Positions 25,065 to 35,404 of a DNA stretch of 64,000 nt are shown piece after piece (positions within the stretch are counted from its first letter, which is position 1; each line of letters starts with the position of its first letter). The position numbers and the translations under genes were made by a program. The stretch is taken from positions 930,001 through 994,000 of the forward strand of contig JBAJFE010000023.1 in NCBI GenBank assembly GCA_037903355.1, read 5' to 3'. This DNA comes from Trichuris trichiura. Taxonomy: Eukaryota; Nematoda; Enoplea; Trichinellida; Trichuridae. The notes under the pieces are model-generated. The model was not told the origin of the DNA, made no database searches, and worked only from the letters and a program-made list of their open reading frames with translations.

Positions 25065-25238
25065 TCATGTTTTAGGGGCGTCACCAGACGGCGCTGGAGC
25101 AGCTGGAGTTTGGCCGGGAGTGGGACCCACAGCAGAAGCTTCATTCGGTGGTGGTGGAGCTTGAGCATTCTCAGGCTTTTTAGTTTGAGCGCATTCCATC
25201 AGCACCGCAACGATGGTCAGCAAAAACGCAACCGACAT
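25065..25238 (-). CDS. Short secreted Pro/Ala-rich peptide
   Basis: From the ATG at 25238-25236 the frame gives 57 residues: MSVAFLLTIVAVLMECAQTK, a typical signal peptide, followed by PENAQAPPPPNEAS and a Pro/Ala/Gly-rich tail ending SGDAPKT. The same frame opens further upstream to an ATG at 25310 (81 residues). I prefer the inner start because GATTTTTAG just before it looks like a splice or trans-splice acceptor and because it puts the hydrophobic segment at the N-terminus. Function is unknown; it resembles small secreted Pro-rich peptides or cuticle-type products only in composition. Confidence 0.55.
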   Translation of the reverse strand: MSVAFLLTIVAVLMECAQTKKPENAQAPPPPNEASAVGPTPGQTPAAPAPSGDAPKT

Positions 25239-25310
25239 GGCTACGGCTGTTCCGCTAAAATCACTGCGTTGGCCGACGACAAAGGAAAGCACGAGACTTG
25301 CAGCTGTCAT

Positions 25311-28308
25311 TACGTTTCGTTACTAAGCAAAAATAGCTTGACGAACTCTCCTAACAGCTGTCATCTATGGCAAATGACCAAATAAATTTCAGCGCAACAT
25401 TTAGCTCGGCTGATTTTAAACTTGTAGCCATTTTAAAGCGTTTTCCCGCAATTGCTAGCATCGCAAAGCAGCGAAAACCGCGTTAGCCTTAGAATTTATT
25501 TTTTAAAAAGGGAATTAAAAAACAACTCATAACAACCGTTGTTTTACAATTTTAAACATCAGTGAACCTATTTAAGACCTCAATTCAACCCCTTTCGACG
25601 AGTTTTCGCAACGACTACAGTACACCAAATAATGCAGGTTCTCTTTTAAGAAATTGCCGCCCCTAATATTCCTTTCTCGTTTGTACGCACGTAGACTGAC
25701 TTGCTCTGCTTTCACGTGGGTTTTGAGTTAAACACGGTACTTAAATTTCAGCTTAGGCTTAGGTATGGGAAGAACAGGATAGTCAATAACAGAAACCTAC
25801 CGTCCTGGCTGTATCTAACCCTGAAACTAGATATAATGATTATAGATTAGTTTGAATTTACGCGGGAGCGAAACAGGATGGCTTGCTTACTTGCGGGGAA
25901 GGGAGAACGAGTTGGCTGGCATTTTTGCGAAAAGGAACCTGAATTTTTTAAATTACGGTAGGGTGTCTGCTTGACTGCGGGAAAAGGCGCCTCTGTTGGG
26001 CTATAATCATTCAAAAAGAGCACTAGAGCTTAGTTTCAATGAGTTGACATTTTAAACAAAATAAAAGAAATGCAAACTACTTCCATTTGCTTTATAGTCA
26101 AAAAATTGCAAGCGTATACATTCTGTTTGCGGGATTGAAAAGTTGAGTCACGTAAAACATGATTAGAAAGCTTTCAGTGTGCGCTACAAAACATTGGCGT
26201 AAAATTCCATTACACCGCACGAGGTACCGTTGGAAATGAAGGAACGCTTCCCGCTCGTCTCTTTGCAATGAAAGAAGTCTAAGTAGTATGAGCCGTTTCA
26301 AAAGTGTTGCTATTTTTAAAACTTGAAACCCGTTTGCGATTTTGCGTTCACTATTTTTCGTTAGGCGTTGACAGACATAAATAGGCTAAGTTTCATGCAT
26401 TGCTTTCGGCTGTGGCACAAGTAGGCCTTTAAAGCTTGAAATGACAAAGATTTAACTTTGCTTGCGAAGTGATTGGCCAAAAAAGTCATTTTTCTTTATT
26501 TCCCGTAAGAGAGTTCATAAACAGCGATTCGTTTTTTGATAATGCAATTCCGTTCTCGTTCTGCCACTTTTGCACGTTTGAAGTGACATGTAGAAAATTT
26601 AAGCTGAAATGTACGCCTGTTCGATCCATCAACGTTGTTCATTTGCTTTGGGGGTTCGTAAAATTGGAGGTTTTCAAGTGTGGCCATCACGGCAGCCGGT
26701 TGGCACAGCCGGAAATGTTTGCTTCAAACGCTCGTTCAACTAGACACTTTGTTTGAAAAAGCGAGTTAGTGGCGCGGACGCCCTTTGGAGAAATCCAATT
26801 CTATTCTTTATTTTTAGAGCAAAAACTGGACGGGCGCAAAAGGCATACTGTAACAACTTGATGTCGAACAAAAATATTCTTACAACATCGTAACTGGACA
26901 TATACGAAATACAAAGAATTATATATCACTTTCTGTTAATTCTTGTAACTTTCTGTTCAAGTTAGAGTTCCTTCTTAGGTTAGTAAGCCACTATGGGCAG
27001 TCCCTAAGAGGCAATGGCTTTGCGACTGCTTTCCTCTTAAAATTACCCACTGTTTTACAAAGAAAGAGCAGCAAGAGACTCCTGCAAATTATTTTGCAAT
27101 CCCGAACGCTAATTCTTTCAAAAATTTGAATTTTCGTCGATAAAATGCCTACACATCCCATCTTCTCGTTTTAAAAGAATATTAAAAGCTATAAGCCATA
27201 AAAATCTGAATTTTCGCTTATCAATATTCGTTTATTTACGTTTTGACCATTTTATTTCTTACTGTCCCGTTGTTTGCTCTGTTTCTCGCGTATTGGAACC
27301 TTCTTTTTTTGGAAATAAAGCCAACAAATTTGTATTTGGTAGCATTATTGCTTCGTTTGCAATTTCATTTCAACTGTGACCATTTTGATAGCAGCGGCAG
27401 TTGTTGTTGGGTGATTTTGGTTGCCTGCCAAAGTCGCAACGACTTTGCACGCACACGTGGATTGCACGTGCATTCCTCAGCGTAGAAACGCTTTTTCACC
27501 TTTGCCAAAATTTATGTCGCCATTTTACCGTTCAGAAAAGATTTTACGACCAGCATTTCAAAAGTGATGCTGAAAAAACCGCTGCCGAGCGCTCACTTCG
27601 CCGCCTAACGAAAAGGAATCCTTTCGGATCTTTACGAGCTTTACCGCAAACACGACAAGCGAAAGTGACTCTCCTAAAACTAAAAATGCCTTCCGTCAAA
27701 AATAGGCATTTTTCTTCCTCTTTCCGACTAGCAAGAAAATCGATTTTTATAATGGCAAATCTAGGCTACAACGCGCAATTGCAATTGGCGCAACTATTTT
27801 TTGTCCCGCGCTATTGAATTGGGCAAGAATAAATCGCGCAAAGTTGGCTCGCGACACTGTTAAGACGAAATACGTACATTAAAAATAATATATTAGTTGG
27901 TCTTGATAATCTTTATACTACAGTTGCCTTGTCAACATTACGTGTTTATTTTGGTTCGTCGTTCGGAATTAGTGTCTAATTTTTCCGCGTTCCACTACAC
28001 GGATAGCTCTTTTCGATCAAATTAGCAAAAGGAGTTTTACGGAAAACGCTTTCGACGTCTACCTACTCTTAACCACTGCCGCGCCTCGGTTACCGTTATT
28101 TCCGTCCTTCTTGCTTTTGACGCAAATAAGTTTAGGTTGTTTGCAAATTTACATTTTTAAATTTTTTCCCCCAAAGTCTTATCTGAGTGCATCAACGCAG
28201 CGCGCGTCCCTGCAGATAGTCGTAGCGCGCGAAAGCTCTTCTCTTTTTGTACATAGTTCTACTATTCAGTTGCTCACCGTTGCGCTGTTCAGTACGTACT
28301 TCCACAGC
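25311..28308. other. Intergenic region with one telomere-like repeat trace
   Basis: No confident gene. Near 25748 the sequence GCTTAGGCTTAGG resembles the TTAGGC array. A plus frame at 27401-27817 includes AEKTAAERSLRRLTKRNPFG but has no recognisable domain and no splice partner, so I leave it unassigned. Confidence 0.45.
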
Positions 28309-30188
28309 ATGCAGCTACTGCAACGAATGCGTTTGTTGGCTCAGGTACGTTAGCAGTTGCCTTCCTTCTTCTTGGGCCGCTAAGTTTGCGAGTACTTTGC
28401 AGAGCCCCGGATGGATGGCCTTCCGCAGATACTCGTCCGTCAGTGAGATGACCTTCGAAGTGACCGTACGTTGCAAAGCAGTGACCATTGGCAAGTGGGG
28501 ATTTCGATGTTTTTTTAGCCATTCAAACTTCACAAGCTGGACAGCGGACCAGACGTCAGAGTTACGGTAACAAGGGACGAAGCTTTGGAATATTTGAAGC
28601 AGATGATGTTGGTAAGACGGCTGGAAACAACGGCAAGCAACATGTACAAGGAAAAGCAAGTTCGCGGTTTTTGCCATCTCTACTCAGGACAAGAAGCCGT
28701 AGCCGTCGGCATGAAAGCCGGCATGCAGGATGGCGATTCAGTTATTACGGCCTATAGGTGCCATGCGTGGGCGTTGAATTCCGGCGTTACGCCCAAACAA
28801 ATACTGGGCGAACTGGCAGGTCGCGTTTCCGGTTGCGTTCACGGAAAAGGCGGCTCCATGCATTTCTACTACCCCCAAGGCAACTTCTACGGTGGATGCG
28901 CCATTGTTGGTGCTCAGGTACAATTTGAATGTTGAATTTCAACTCGTCGCAGCGTTACCTATTTTTGGTTGAAGGTTCCTCTGGGTACGGGCATCGCGTT
29001 CGCTTACAAGTACCGCGGCGAAAAGAACGTCAACTTTGCCTTGTACGGAGACGGCGCGGCCAATCAGGGCCAAATATACGAAGGTAAGTAACATAAAAAA
29101 ATTTTTTACCTTTAAATATGCCTTAAAAATGCAGTTTCTCGTAAAAGCTGTAAACACGCGACCTAGCAGCCCAGTTTTCGAACTTACATACAGTCAGCTT
29201 AATGATAGTCAGGTACCAACATTGTTGACAAGCGATCGTTTGCTAACCGTAAGCTTTTTTTTTCTTGTATTGCGCGTGTTTTTACTCGCAGAAAAAAGCA
29301 GTCGTAACGTATTATGTCTTTAGTTCGCGTTTTTTTTGCTTTTTTGTAAAGTTCTGCGATATGCAAGAGCGCGCATTAAGATGAGAAATGCTTAGCATTG
29401 CGCATTGAATTGGTGAATTTCTTTAACGCTGTTCTTTGGTCCTTTTTTAAGTGATGAATATGGCAAAGCTGTGGAAGTTGCCATGCGTATTTGTTTGCGA
29501 AAACAATGGTTACGGTATGGGCACGTCCGTGGAAAGATCGTCCGCGTCAACGCGTTATTATACGCGGGGTGATTACATTCCCGGACTGTGGGTATGCTGC
29601 GGTATATTCGTAGTGTTGTTTTGCATTTAATCTGCGCAGGTAAATGCCATGGACGTACTGGCTGTGCGTCAAGCAACTCAATGGGCTGGCGAGTATTGTC
29701 GGCATGGCAGTGGGCCTTTGGTTGTAGAAATGGCCACCTATCGTTACTTTGGCCATAGTATGAGCGACCCTGGAACAAGGTCGTTTTCGCGCGTATTGTT
29801 TTTGTTTACTATACAATTTGTTTCTTTCAGCTATCGCACTCGCGAAGAGATTCAGGAAGTGCGTAAGCACAGAGATCCAATTACAGGATTCCGCGAAAAG
29901 GTAGTCTCTGGAGGCTTGGTTGAGGAGGAGGAAGCAAAAGTAATACTGTAAATACTTAACGATGCTTAAGATTCCTTAGATCAAAGTATTTAGGAAATCG
30001 AAAAAGAGGCCAGACATACTGTTGAAACGGCGTTGGCTGAAGCTTTGAAGGATCCGGAACCACCGCTGGATTTGTTGTACTGTGACGTCTACGCAGAGAC
30101 GCGTTTGCCCATAAGAGGCACTTCTGCTGATCAATTGATTATTCCAAAGGCTATTTTAAGCAGAGACGCCTTGGTTGCCTCCGCGTAA
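28309..30188 (+). CDS. pdha-1: Pyruvate dehydrogenase E1 component subunit alpha, mitochondrial
   Basis: Eight exons: 28309-28344, 28403-28465, 28519-28917, 28975-29083, 29452-29591, 29640-29779, 29831-29939, 29994-30188; 396 residues. The N-terminus [12 protein letters not shown] plus [12 protein letters not shown] is Arg-rich, as expected of a mitochondrial presequence. Core motifs are [30 protein letters not shown], the thiamine-diphosphate motif [13 protein letters not shown] (GDG 191-193) with ENN at 219-221, and the phosphorylation loop [20 protein letters not shown] with Ser289 and Ser296 at the positions of mammalian sites 1 and 2. The enzyme decarboxylates pyruvate in the matrix as an alpha2beta2 heterotetramer. 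The loop implies control by PDH kinase and phosphatase. Exon 2 was ended at GTACGT because this keeps alignment with the family. Confidence 0.96.
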
Positions 30189-31114
30189 GAGCAGCCGCCT
30201 TATTTGGTTGGTTAACAACGCATTCGCGACCGGTTTCAATGGGTTATCGTCATTTTTAAGCTTCGCAGTCGGTTCCCATAAAAGGTTAATCCTAAATGCC
30301 ATAACGCCCCCTATATTTTGCCTCATTAGCAGCAAAGTTGTTGACAGCAACATGCATGCCGGGAAGAAGCGTACGCTCAGTTGGCTAGCGGTTAATTAAA
30401 CGCATATATTACCGTTACAGCAAATCCGGTTTTCATCAATGTTTTTTCCCAATAAAATGTTGTTCCCTGCTTTTCTTGAAGCTGCCAACTTGCGCGGTAA
30501 GCAAAACAAAGGTGAATACAACCTATCGATTTTTTATTTTAAAATTTTAATAGCTGCAGTATTTAAGAGTTCATTCCGCTATGCGGGTGGATATGCGCAA
30601 CATACAAGTGCCATTGCTTAACGTAGCGCCGTAGTATGCTGGTGTCACTTTCGCGAAGAAAGCATCCCGCATATGGCGATCTGAATTTGTCATTTTGCTT
30701 ACTTGTTTATTTGGTGTTTGATAAGCTTAAAGGCGCAGTTATGCAGCCCGCGCGCTACTAAGACAGAGACTGCTCTGCGGTTTTGCGAAAAAAAATTTTA
30801 GGCATTATTATTAGTTTTTTGGCTTCTTTTTGTACGGATTTTTTATGTCCCGTTGAAAAACTTTTATTAATAAACTGTCCGTAGCTTTCGGGTCCGAACT
30901 TACCCGTCATCAGTATTATTAGTTTTGTTCTTAATTCTTTCTATCTGTTGCCTTTTAAAATATTTATAGAAGCTTTTTAAACGTCAAATGAGAGAAGCTG
31001 AGCTTAAACGAGTGATCGCTAGCGGCGGCGAAATTAAATGAACTTGAGCATACTTTACGCGTGTAGCTACAGTAACCTGTTTGTAGTTTCCTGCGAAACG
31101 ATCGGCCTTTTTGT
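30189..31114. other. Intergenic region between PDH E1 alpha and V-ATPase d
   Basis: No gene recognised. It contains a solitary hammerhead-like arm on the minus strand (30845-30925). An AATAAA near 30451 may serve the upstream gene. Confidence 0.5.
30845..30925 (-). ncRNA. Degenerate hammerhead-ribozyme-like arm
   Basis: On the minus strand CTGATGA (30913-30907) is followed by a stem of CGGGT/ACCCG and then GAAA (30889-30886), the conserved hammerhead core. Downstream lies AACGGGACAT and CCGTAC, shared with the other hammerhead-bearing elements of the window. The stem I pairing next to CTGATGA is not preserved, so it is probably inactive. I saw no target-site duplication; it reads as an old solitary arm of a Penelope-type element. 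Confidence 0.5.
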
Positions 31115-32611
31115 ATGGTTTCCTTTGAAGAATTGACGTTTAATATAAATCATGGATATCTGGAAGGATTGGTTCGAGGATTTCGCGGTGGAATACTGTC
31201 GCCATCGGACTACAGCAATTTGGTACAATGCGATACGTTGGAAGGTCGGTATTTCGATTATTGTTTGCCGCTGCTCGTTACGATTTGCGTCCGCCCGTTG
31301 CAGATCTAAAATTGCATTTGCAATCGACGGACTACGGACAATTTTTGGCCAACGAACCGGGCCCGATTACGGTGAATGTGCTTGAGGAGAAGTTGAGAGA
31401 AAAGTTGGTCATCGAATTCCAGCATGTTCGCAACAACAGCCTCGTTCCGTTGTCCACTTTTCTCGACTACATCACGTAGATTCGGCGTATGGCGTTGATA
31501 GGCGATAGCCCAACTTTCATTTAGTTACTCGTATATGATTGACAACATTGTTTTGCTGATCACCGGCACTTTGCATCAACGGCCAATTGCCGAACTTATT
31601 AGCAAATGTCATCCGCTTGGTTCGTTCGAGCAAATGGAAGCAATTCATATTGCTTCGACGCCCGCCGAATTGTACAATGCCGTTTTGGTGGACACTCCAT
31701 TGGCTCCCTATTTTGTCGATTGCATATCCGAGCAAGACTTGGACGAAATGAACGTTGAAATCATAAGAAACACGCTGTACAAGGTGCGCTTGTATATTTG
31801 ATTATTATATGGCTATTTTATGCTTAAAACTGTTAAGGCCTACTTGGAAGATTTCTATCGATTTTGCCAGAAGATGGGCGGTTCGACGGCGGAAGTTATG
31901 GGCGAAATTCTAGCCGTAAATAGGCCAACAATCGTTCCACACCTTGTAACGTAGAACATATGTGTTCTTGCAGTTCGAAGCCGATCGTCGCGCCATCATT
32001 ATTACCATCAATTCATTCGACACCGAATTGTCCAAGGACGATCGCGAAAAGTTGTACCCGCGTTGCGGCAAACTTCATCCCGATGGTCTAATGCACTTGG
32101 CACGAGCCGACGATTACGATTCGGTTAGACAAATTTGCGAATGTTACATGGTAAGAGACAGCCCTCGATTGCTACGAAGTTATTGCGCATTTTTCTTGAG
32201 GAATACAAGTCGCTTTTCGACGGTGCAAGCAGCAGTCCAACCGACAAAACTCTGGAAGACAAATTCTTTGAGCACGAAGTAAGTATTGCCGCCTTTTTTG
32301 TCCAAACGAACAGCGCAGCATCGTACAGCGACCATAAATTCGCATTCTGTTTTTTTCATACTGTATGAATCAGATTTTCAGGTACGTGTAAATTCGACTC
32401 GCTCGTTTTAGTCTCGGTTAGCCCAATTTAATTCGTACCTTTTTTTTAGGTGAAGCTCAACGTGAAAGCTTACATGCAGCAATTCCATTTTGGAATTTTC
32501 TATTCGTACGTAAAGTTGAAGGAGCAAGAAATGCGCAATATTATATGGATCGCCGAGTGCATTGCGCAGCGTCATCGCGCCAAAATTGACAACTACATTC
32601 CGATTGTTTGA
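31115..32611 (+). CDS. vha-16: V-type proton ATPase subunit d (V0, AC39)
   Basis: Seven exons: 31115-31244, 31304-31475, 31525-31783, 31838-31915, 31974-32150, 32201-32278, 32450-32611; 351 residues, the same length as the animal protein. Recognisable stretches are [100 protein letters not shown] and [20 protein letters not shown]. The subunit sits on the cytosolic side of the V0 ring and couples it to the central stalk, so it is needed for proton pumping into acidic organelles. The symbol follows the C. elegans orthologue name. Nothing is broken or missing. Confidence 0.97.
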
Positions 32612-33657
32612 ATGGACGGCGCGCTCTTTCACTATGCGTTTCAATGGCCCATTATTTTGTTTTTGCGCGATTTGTTAGAAGCCGTTCCCGTTTCTGATTA
32701 CGCGGTGATTTCGTCAATCTACTTTGGTCGTCAGCAATTTGCATTTTCGATAATGATGGTCACTTGATTTGACGTCATCGCGAAGATGCGCTTTTGATGT
32801 TGTGTCGTGGTGATGATGATGTTTGCAAAACAATTGGAATGTGCTATAATTTATCCAATCCCTTTGTGGCGATTCGGCGTAGAATTTAGGTAAGTTGCTA
32901 TTTAACGAACGAGAGAACGCGGACGTACTGAATCTTGCTTGGAATTTTAAAAAAAAAGTGTTCGAGGCGTCATTGAAAGTTTAGACGCAAAAAAACGAAT
33001 CCTCCGACAAGTTTTCCAACTCAGGTTTTCGTTCATCTCGTATAGGCAGACTCTTGTAGAGACAATAAAATGGTTAATGTTGAAACTAAAAGGTGGTACG
33101 ACTTGCAAAATAAAATGTTAGCATAGTTTTTAAAAATGTTTTCTAAAAAACAAGTATTGTATTTAATTTTTTACGCTATTCCAACTGACGACAGTTGTAA
33201 TAGTAAACGTCAAAATCTTGAATTCCGTATTTCAGCTCATTCGAGTGAGGGTGGCAAGGGTGACTGTAGCCGTTAGCGATTGTCAGGTTCGTTTACCGAA
33301 TCTGTAATAACTTAGACGTCTATTTTATTTCGGTTCATATTTGTTTTATTCAAATTTTTCAACGAAGTGCGTATTCTCGTTATTACAAATACATTGTCGT
33401 ACTTATAATCATTTGAATTAATCCGTCCGCGCGACCAGTGAAACTTTTATCATTAGGAGAAAGCAACGCCGCTCAAAGCGAACTTGTCTGATTTCGCTTT
33501 TTTTTCAGGTACGGTTCCAACCTGCTCTTAGTATGCATAATTGTTATTAGCACGTATTTTAGGGTTTACGGACAAAATCCCGACTAAGTCGAAAATGTAC
33601 TGTAAACTTCGTTCTTGTGGCAGTTGTACGTTGGCATTTTCTAGATAAGAAATGTAC
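32612..33657. other. Intergenic region
   Basis: No gene recognised. Contains a short GATGATGATGAT run near 32810 and an AATAAAATG near 33063. It ends at the target-site duplication of the Penelope-like element. Confidence 0.5.
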
Positions 33658-33713
33658 TTGAGCAGAAGTTCTTGAAGATGGAGTGCTTCTTAACGGGGCA
33701 AAGGATTTTCATT

Positions 33714-33895
33714 ACTACTTCGTACGGTATGTTTTCTTGCCCGTTGATGGGTTCTGGAATTAAACCGAAGCAAATGCCCTACCAACGGATGGATGAGCAA
33801 TTATTAAGGAAAAATACAGAACAAGTACTTAAACAGTTCGGAGCTTTCGGGACGAACCTTGTCCCGTCGTCAGCGATGGTGGTAATGGTACTTTT
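33714..33895. repeat. Left inverted arm of the Penelope-like element
   Basis: Reverse-complement match to 35211-35391 with few differences, including CGTACGGTATGTTTTCTTG, CCAACGGATGGATGAGCAAT and the hammerhead core. This inverted arrangement corresponds to the terminal repeats described for Penelope-like elements. Confidence 0.88.
33838..33876 (-). ncRNA. Hammerhead ribozyme motif in left Penelope arm
   Basis: Minus strand: TCG, CTGACGA (33873-33867), stem II CGGGAC/GTCCCG, GAAA (33848-33845), GCTC, then CGA. The TCG/CGA triplets pair as the base of stem I, and stem III is minimal, as described for hammerheads in Penelope-like elements. Confidence 0.72.
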
Positions 33896-33896
33896 A

Positions 33897-35066
33897 CTAC
33901 GATGTTAGGGTGTTTATAGGCAGGGAGGGGGCGCCAGTCGGTATGGAACAACATCCCGTTTTACTGATAACAGATGTCCATATCGAGCTGACATCCACCC
34001 CTTTGTCACGGTTAATGGACATGTTATTGCGAATGAACAGGGACTCCTTTATTTGCCTAAAGCGAAAATGGCTCTCGCGGCAAATGATGGACGGGTGCAG
34101 GTCACGTGAACATTGAGAGGAATGCTCAGCAACCGCGGAGGTGTTCTTCGTTTTTTCCATGGCTTGTAAAGGGGGAATGGTTCTAGGGCGTCCCTGACGT
34201 ATCCTGTATATTCCATTCAGTTCATCTACCGCGGATCGGTAACTCTTGAGCGCATTCATGTGTTTTTTAAATCTGTCAAATAACGTATTGCCCGTTTCTT
34301 CTATGTAGGAGGCGTTGCAATCACAATTAATCACATAAACGACGCCAGGTCTCTGTTCGAATGGGACCTTGATCTTATCGTTCCGGACTAAGGAACGAAG
34401 GTTGGGGGAAGACTTGAAGAAAATGCGGAAGCCGTACTGGCAACCCAGACGTTGCAAGTGTTCCCCCAAGCCGACGTAGTAGGGAATGGTGAGGACTGGA
34501 AGACGATCCCTCTCAGTAGTTGAGGAGGAGTCGGTTGGGTGTAACCTTCGCGCTATGGTGGAGGAGACGAAGGTTTTGGGGTAGCCATTTTTCTCCAACG
34601 TCATTGCAATGTGGTGTAATTCAGAATTCAGGAATGCTGGAGCACAGATTGCGATGGCGCGGTCCACCATCCCTGCCACTATGCCCCTCTTTACTGACAT
34701 GGGGTGGTGTGAGGAGAAATGCAGGTATCTGTCCAAATGCGTTGGTCTCCTATATACTGTTGTCTTTAAAGACGTGGCATTTCGGTGAACCAACACATCC
34801 AGGAAGGGAAGTTTCCTGCCTATTTCCCTTTCAATTGTAAAGGAAATTTTTTCCGGAAAGATCGAGTTCAGGTGTTTCAAAAGAGCTTCCTCCTGTCCTT
34901 TTTTAAAAATGGCAAAAATATCATCTACATAGCGCTTGAACGGACGGGGAGTGCAATGGTTGTCCGAACTTTCGAAGGAAATTTCCTCTAGGTGCTCCAT
35001 GAGCAACTCTGCGAGGACCGGAGAAAGTGGACTGCCCAAGATGTGCCAGAGTTTGGCGGTGTTCAC
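33897..35066 (-). pseudogene. Penelope-like reverse transcriptase/GIY-YIG endonuclease, N-terminally truncated
   Basis: A 389-codon frame without stops. It starts inside the reverse transcriptase: GSPLSPVLAELLMEHLEE (motif B region), RYVDDIFAIFK (catalytic YVDD), LPFLDVLVHR and YRRPTHLDRYLHFSSHHP, then SSPNLRSLVRNDKIKV. The C-terminal endonuclease shows GVVYVINCDC followed by YIEETGNTLFDRFKKHMNAL; the usual YIG triad is YIE here. SAVAEHSSQ matches the late conserved His motif. Upstream (35066-35200) a different frame reads CHDAGLLPNSFRISW, resembling the missing N-terminal part, but it is frame-shifted and most of that domain is absent. The protein is therefore unlikely to be functional. Family function is target-primed reverse transcription. 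Confidence 0.88.
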
Positions 35067-35210
35067 GGATGGTCGAACGTATCAAGAGGAAACCCGTTGA
35101 CCGTAGAATTCTTTCAACCGTGGGGTGCTGAGAGTGGTTCCAACTTATTCGAAAGGAATTAGGGAGGAGACCAGCGTCATGGCACTGTTGGAGAAAGTTT
35201 AATTTACCTT

Positions 35211-35391
35211 AGTACCATTACCACCATCGCTGACGACGGGACAAGGTTAGTCCCGAAAGCTCCGAACTGTTTTCAAGTACTTGTTCTGTATTTTTCCTTA
35301 ATAATTGCTCATCCATCCGTTGGTAGGGCATTTGCTTCGGTTTAATTTCAGAACCCATCAACGGCCAAGAAAACATACCGTACGAAGTAGT
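35211..35391. repeat. Right inverted arm of the Penelope-like element
   Basis: Reverse complement of 33714-33895, ending CCGTACGAAGTAGTG immediately before the right target-site duplication. Confidence 0.88.
35227..35265 (+). ncRNA. Hammerhead ribozyme motif in right Penelope arm
   Basis: TCG, CTGACGA (35230-35236), stem II CGGGAC/GTCCCG with loop AAGGTTA, GAAA (35255-35258), GCTC, then CGA. Same architecture as the left arm but on the plus strand. Confidence 0.72.
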
Positions 35392-35404
35392 GTTGAGCAG
35401 AAGT

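Larger units (their letters stand above)
33658..35404 (-). mobile_element. Penelope-like retroelement, 5'-truncated, with inverted hammerhead arms
   Basis: The element spans 33670-35392 and is flanked by a 12-bp direct repeat TTGAGCAGAAGT (33658-33669 and 35393-35404), a target-site duplication. Inverted arms of about 180 bp lie at 33714-33895 and 35211-35391, and each carries a hammerhead core. A 44-bp tail (33670-33713) extends beyond the left arm, which is the 3' side relative to the minus-strand gene. The coding part between the arms is a 389-codon reverse transcriptase/GIY-YIG frame lacking its N-terminal half. The structure is that of a complete insertion event of an internally shortened copy. 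Confidence 0.88.

Noticed and set aside
27401..27817. 138-codon plus-strand frame
   Set aside because: No recognisable domain, no acceptable splice partners and mixed composition.
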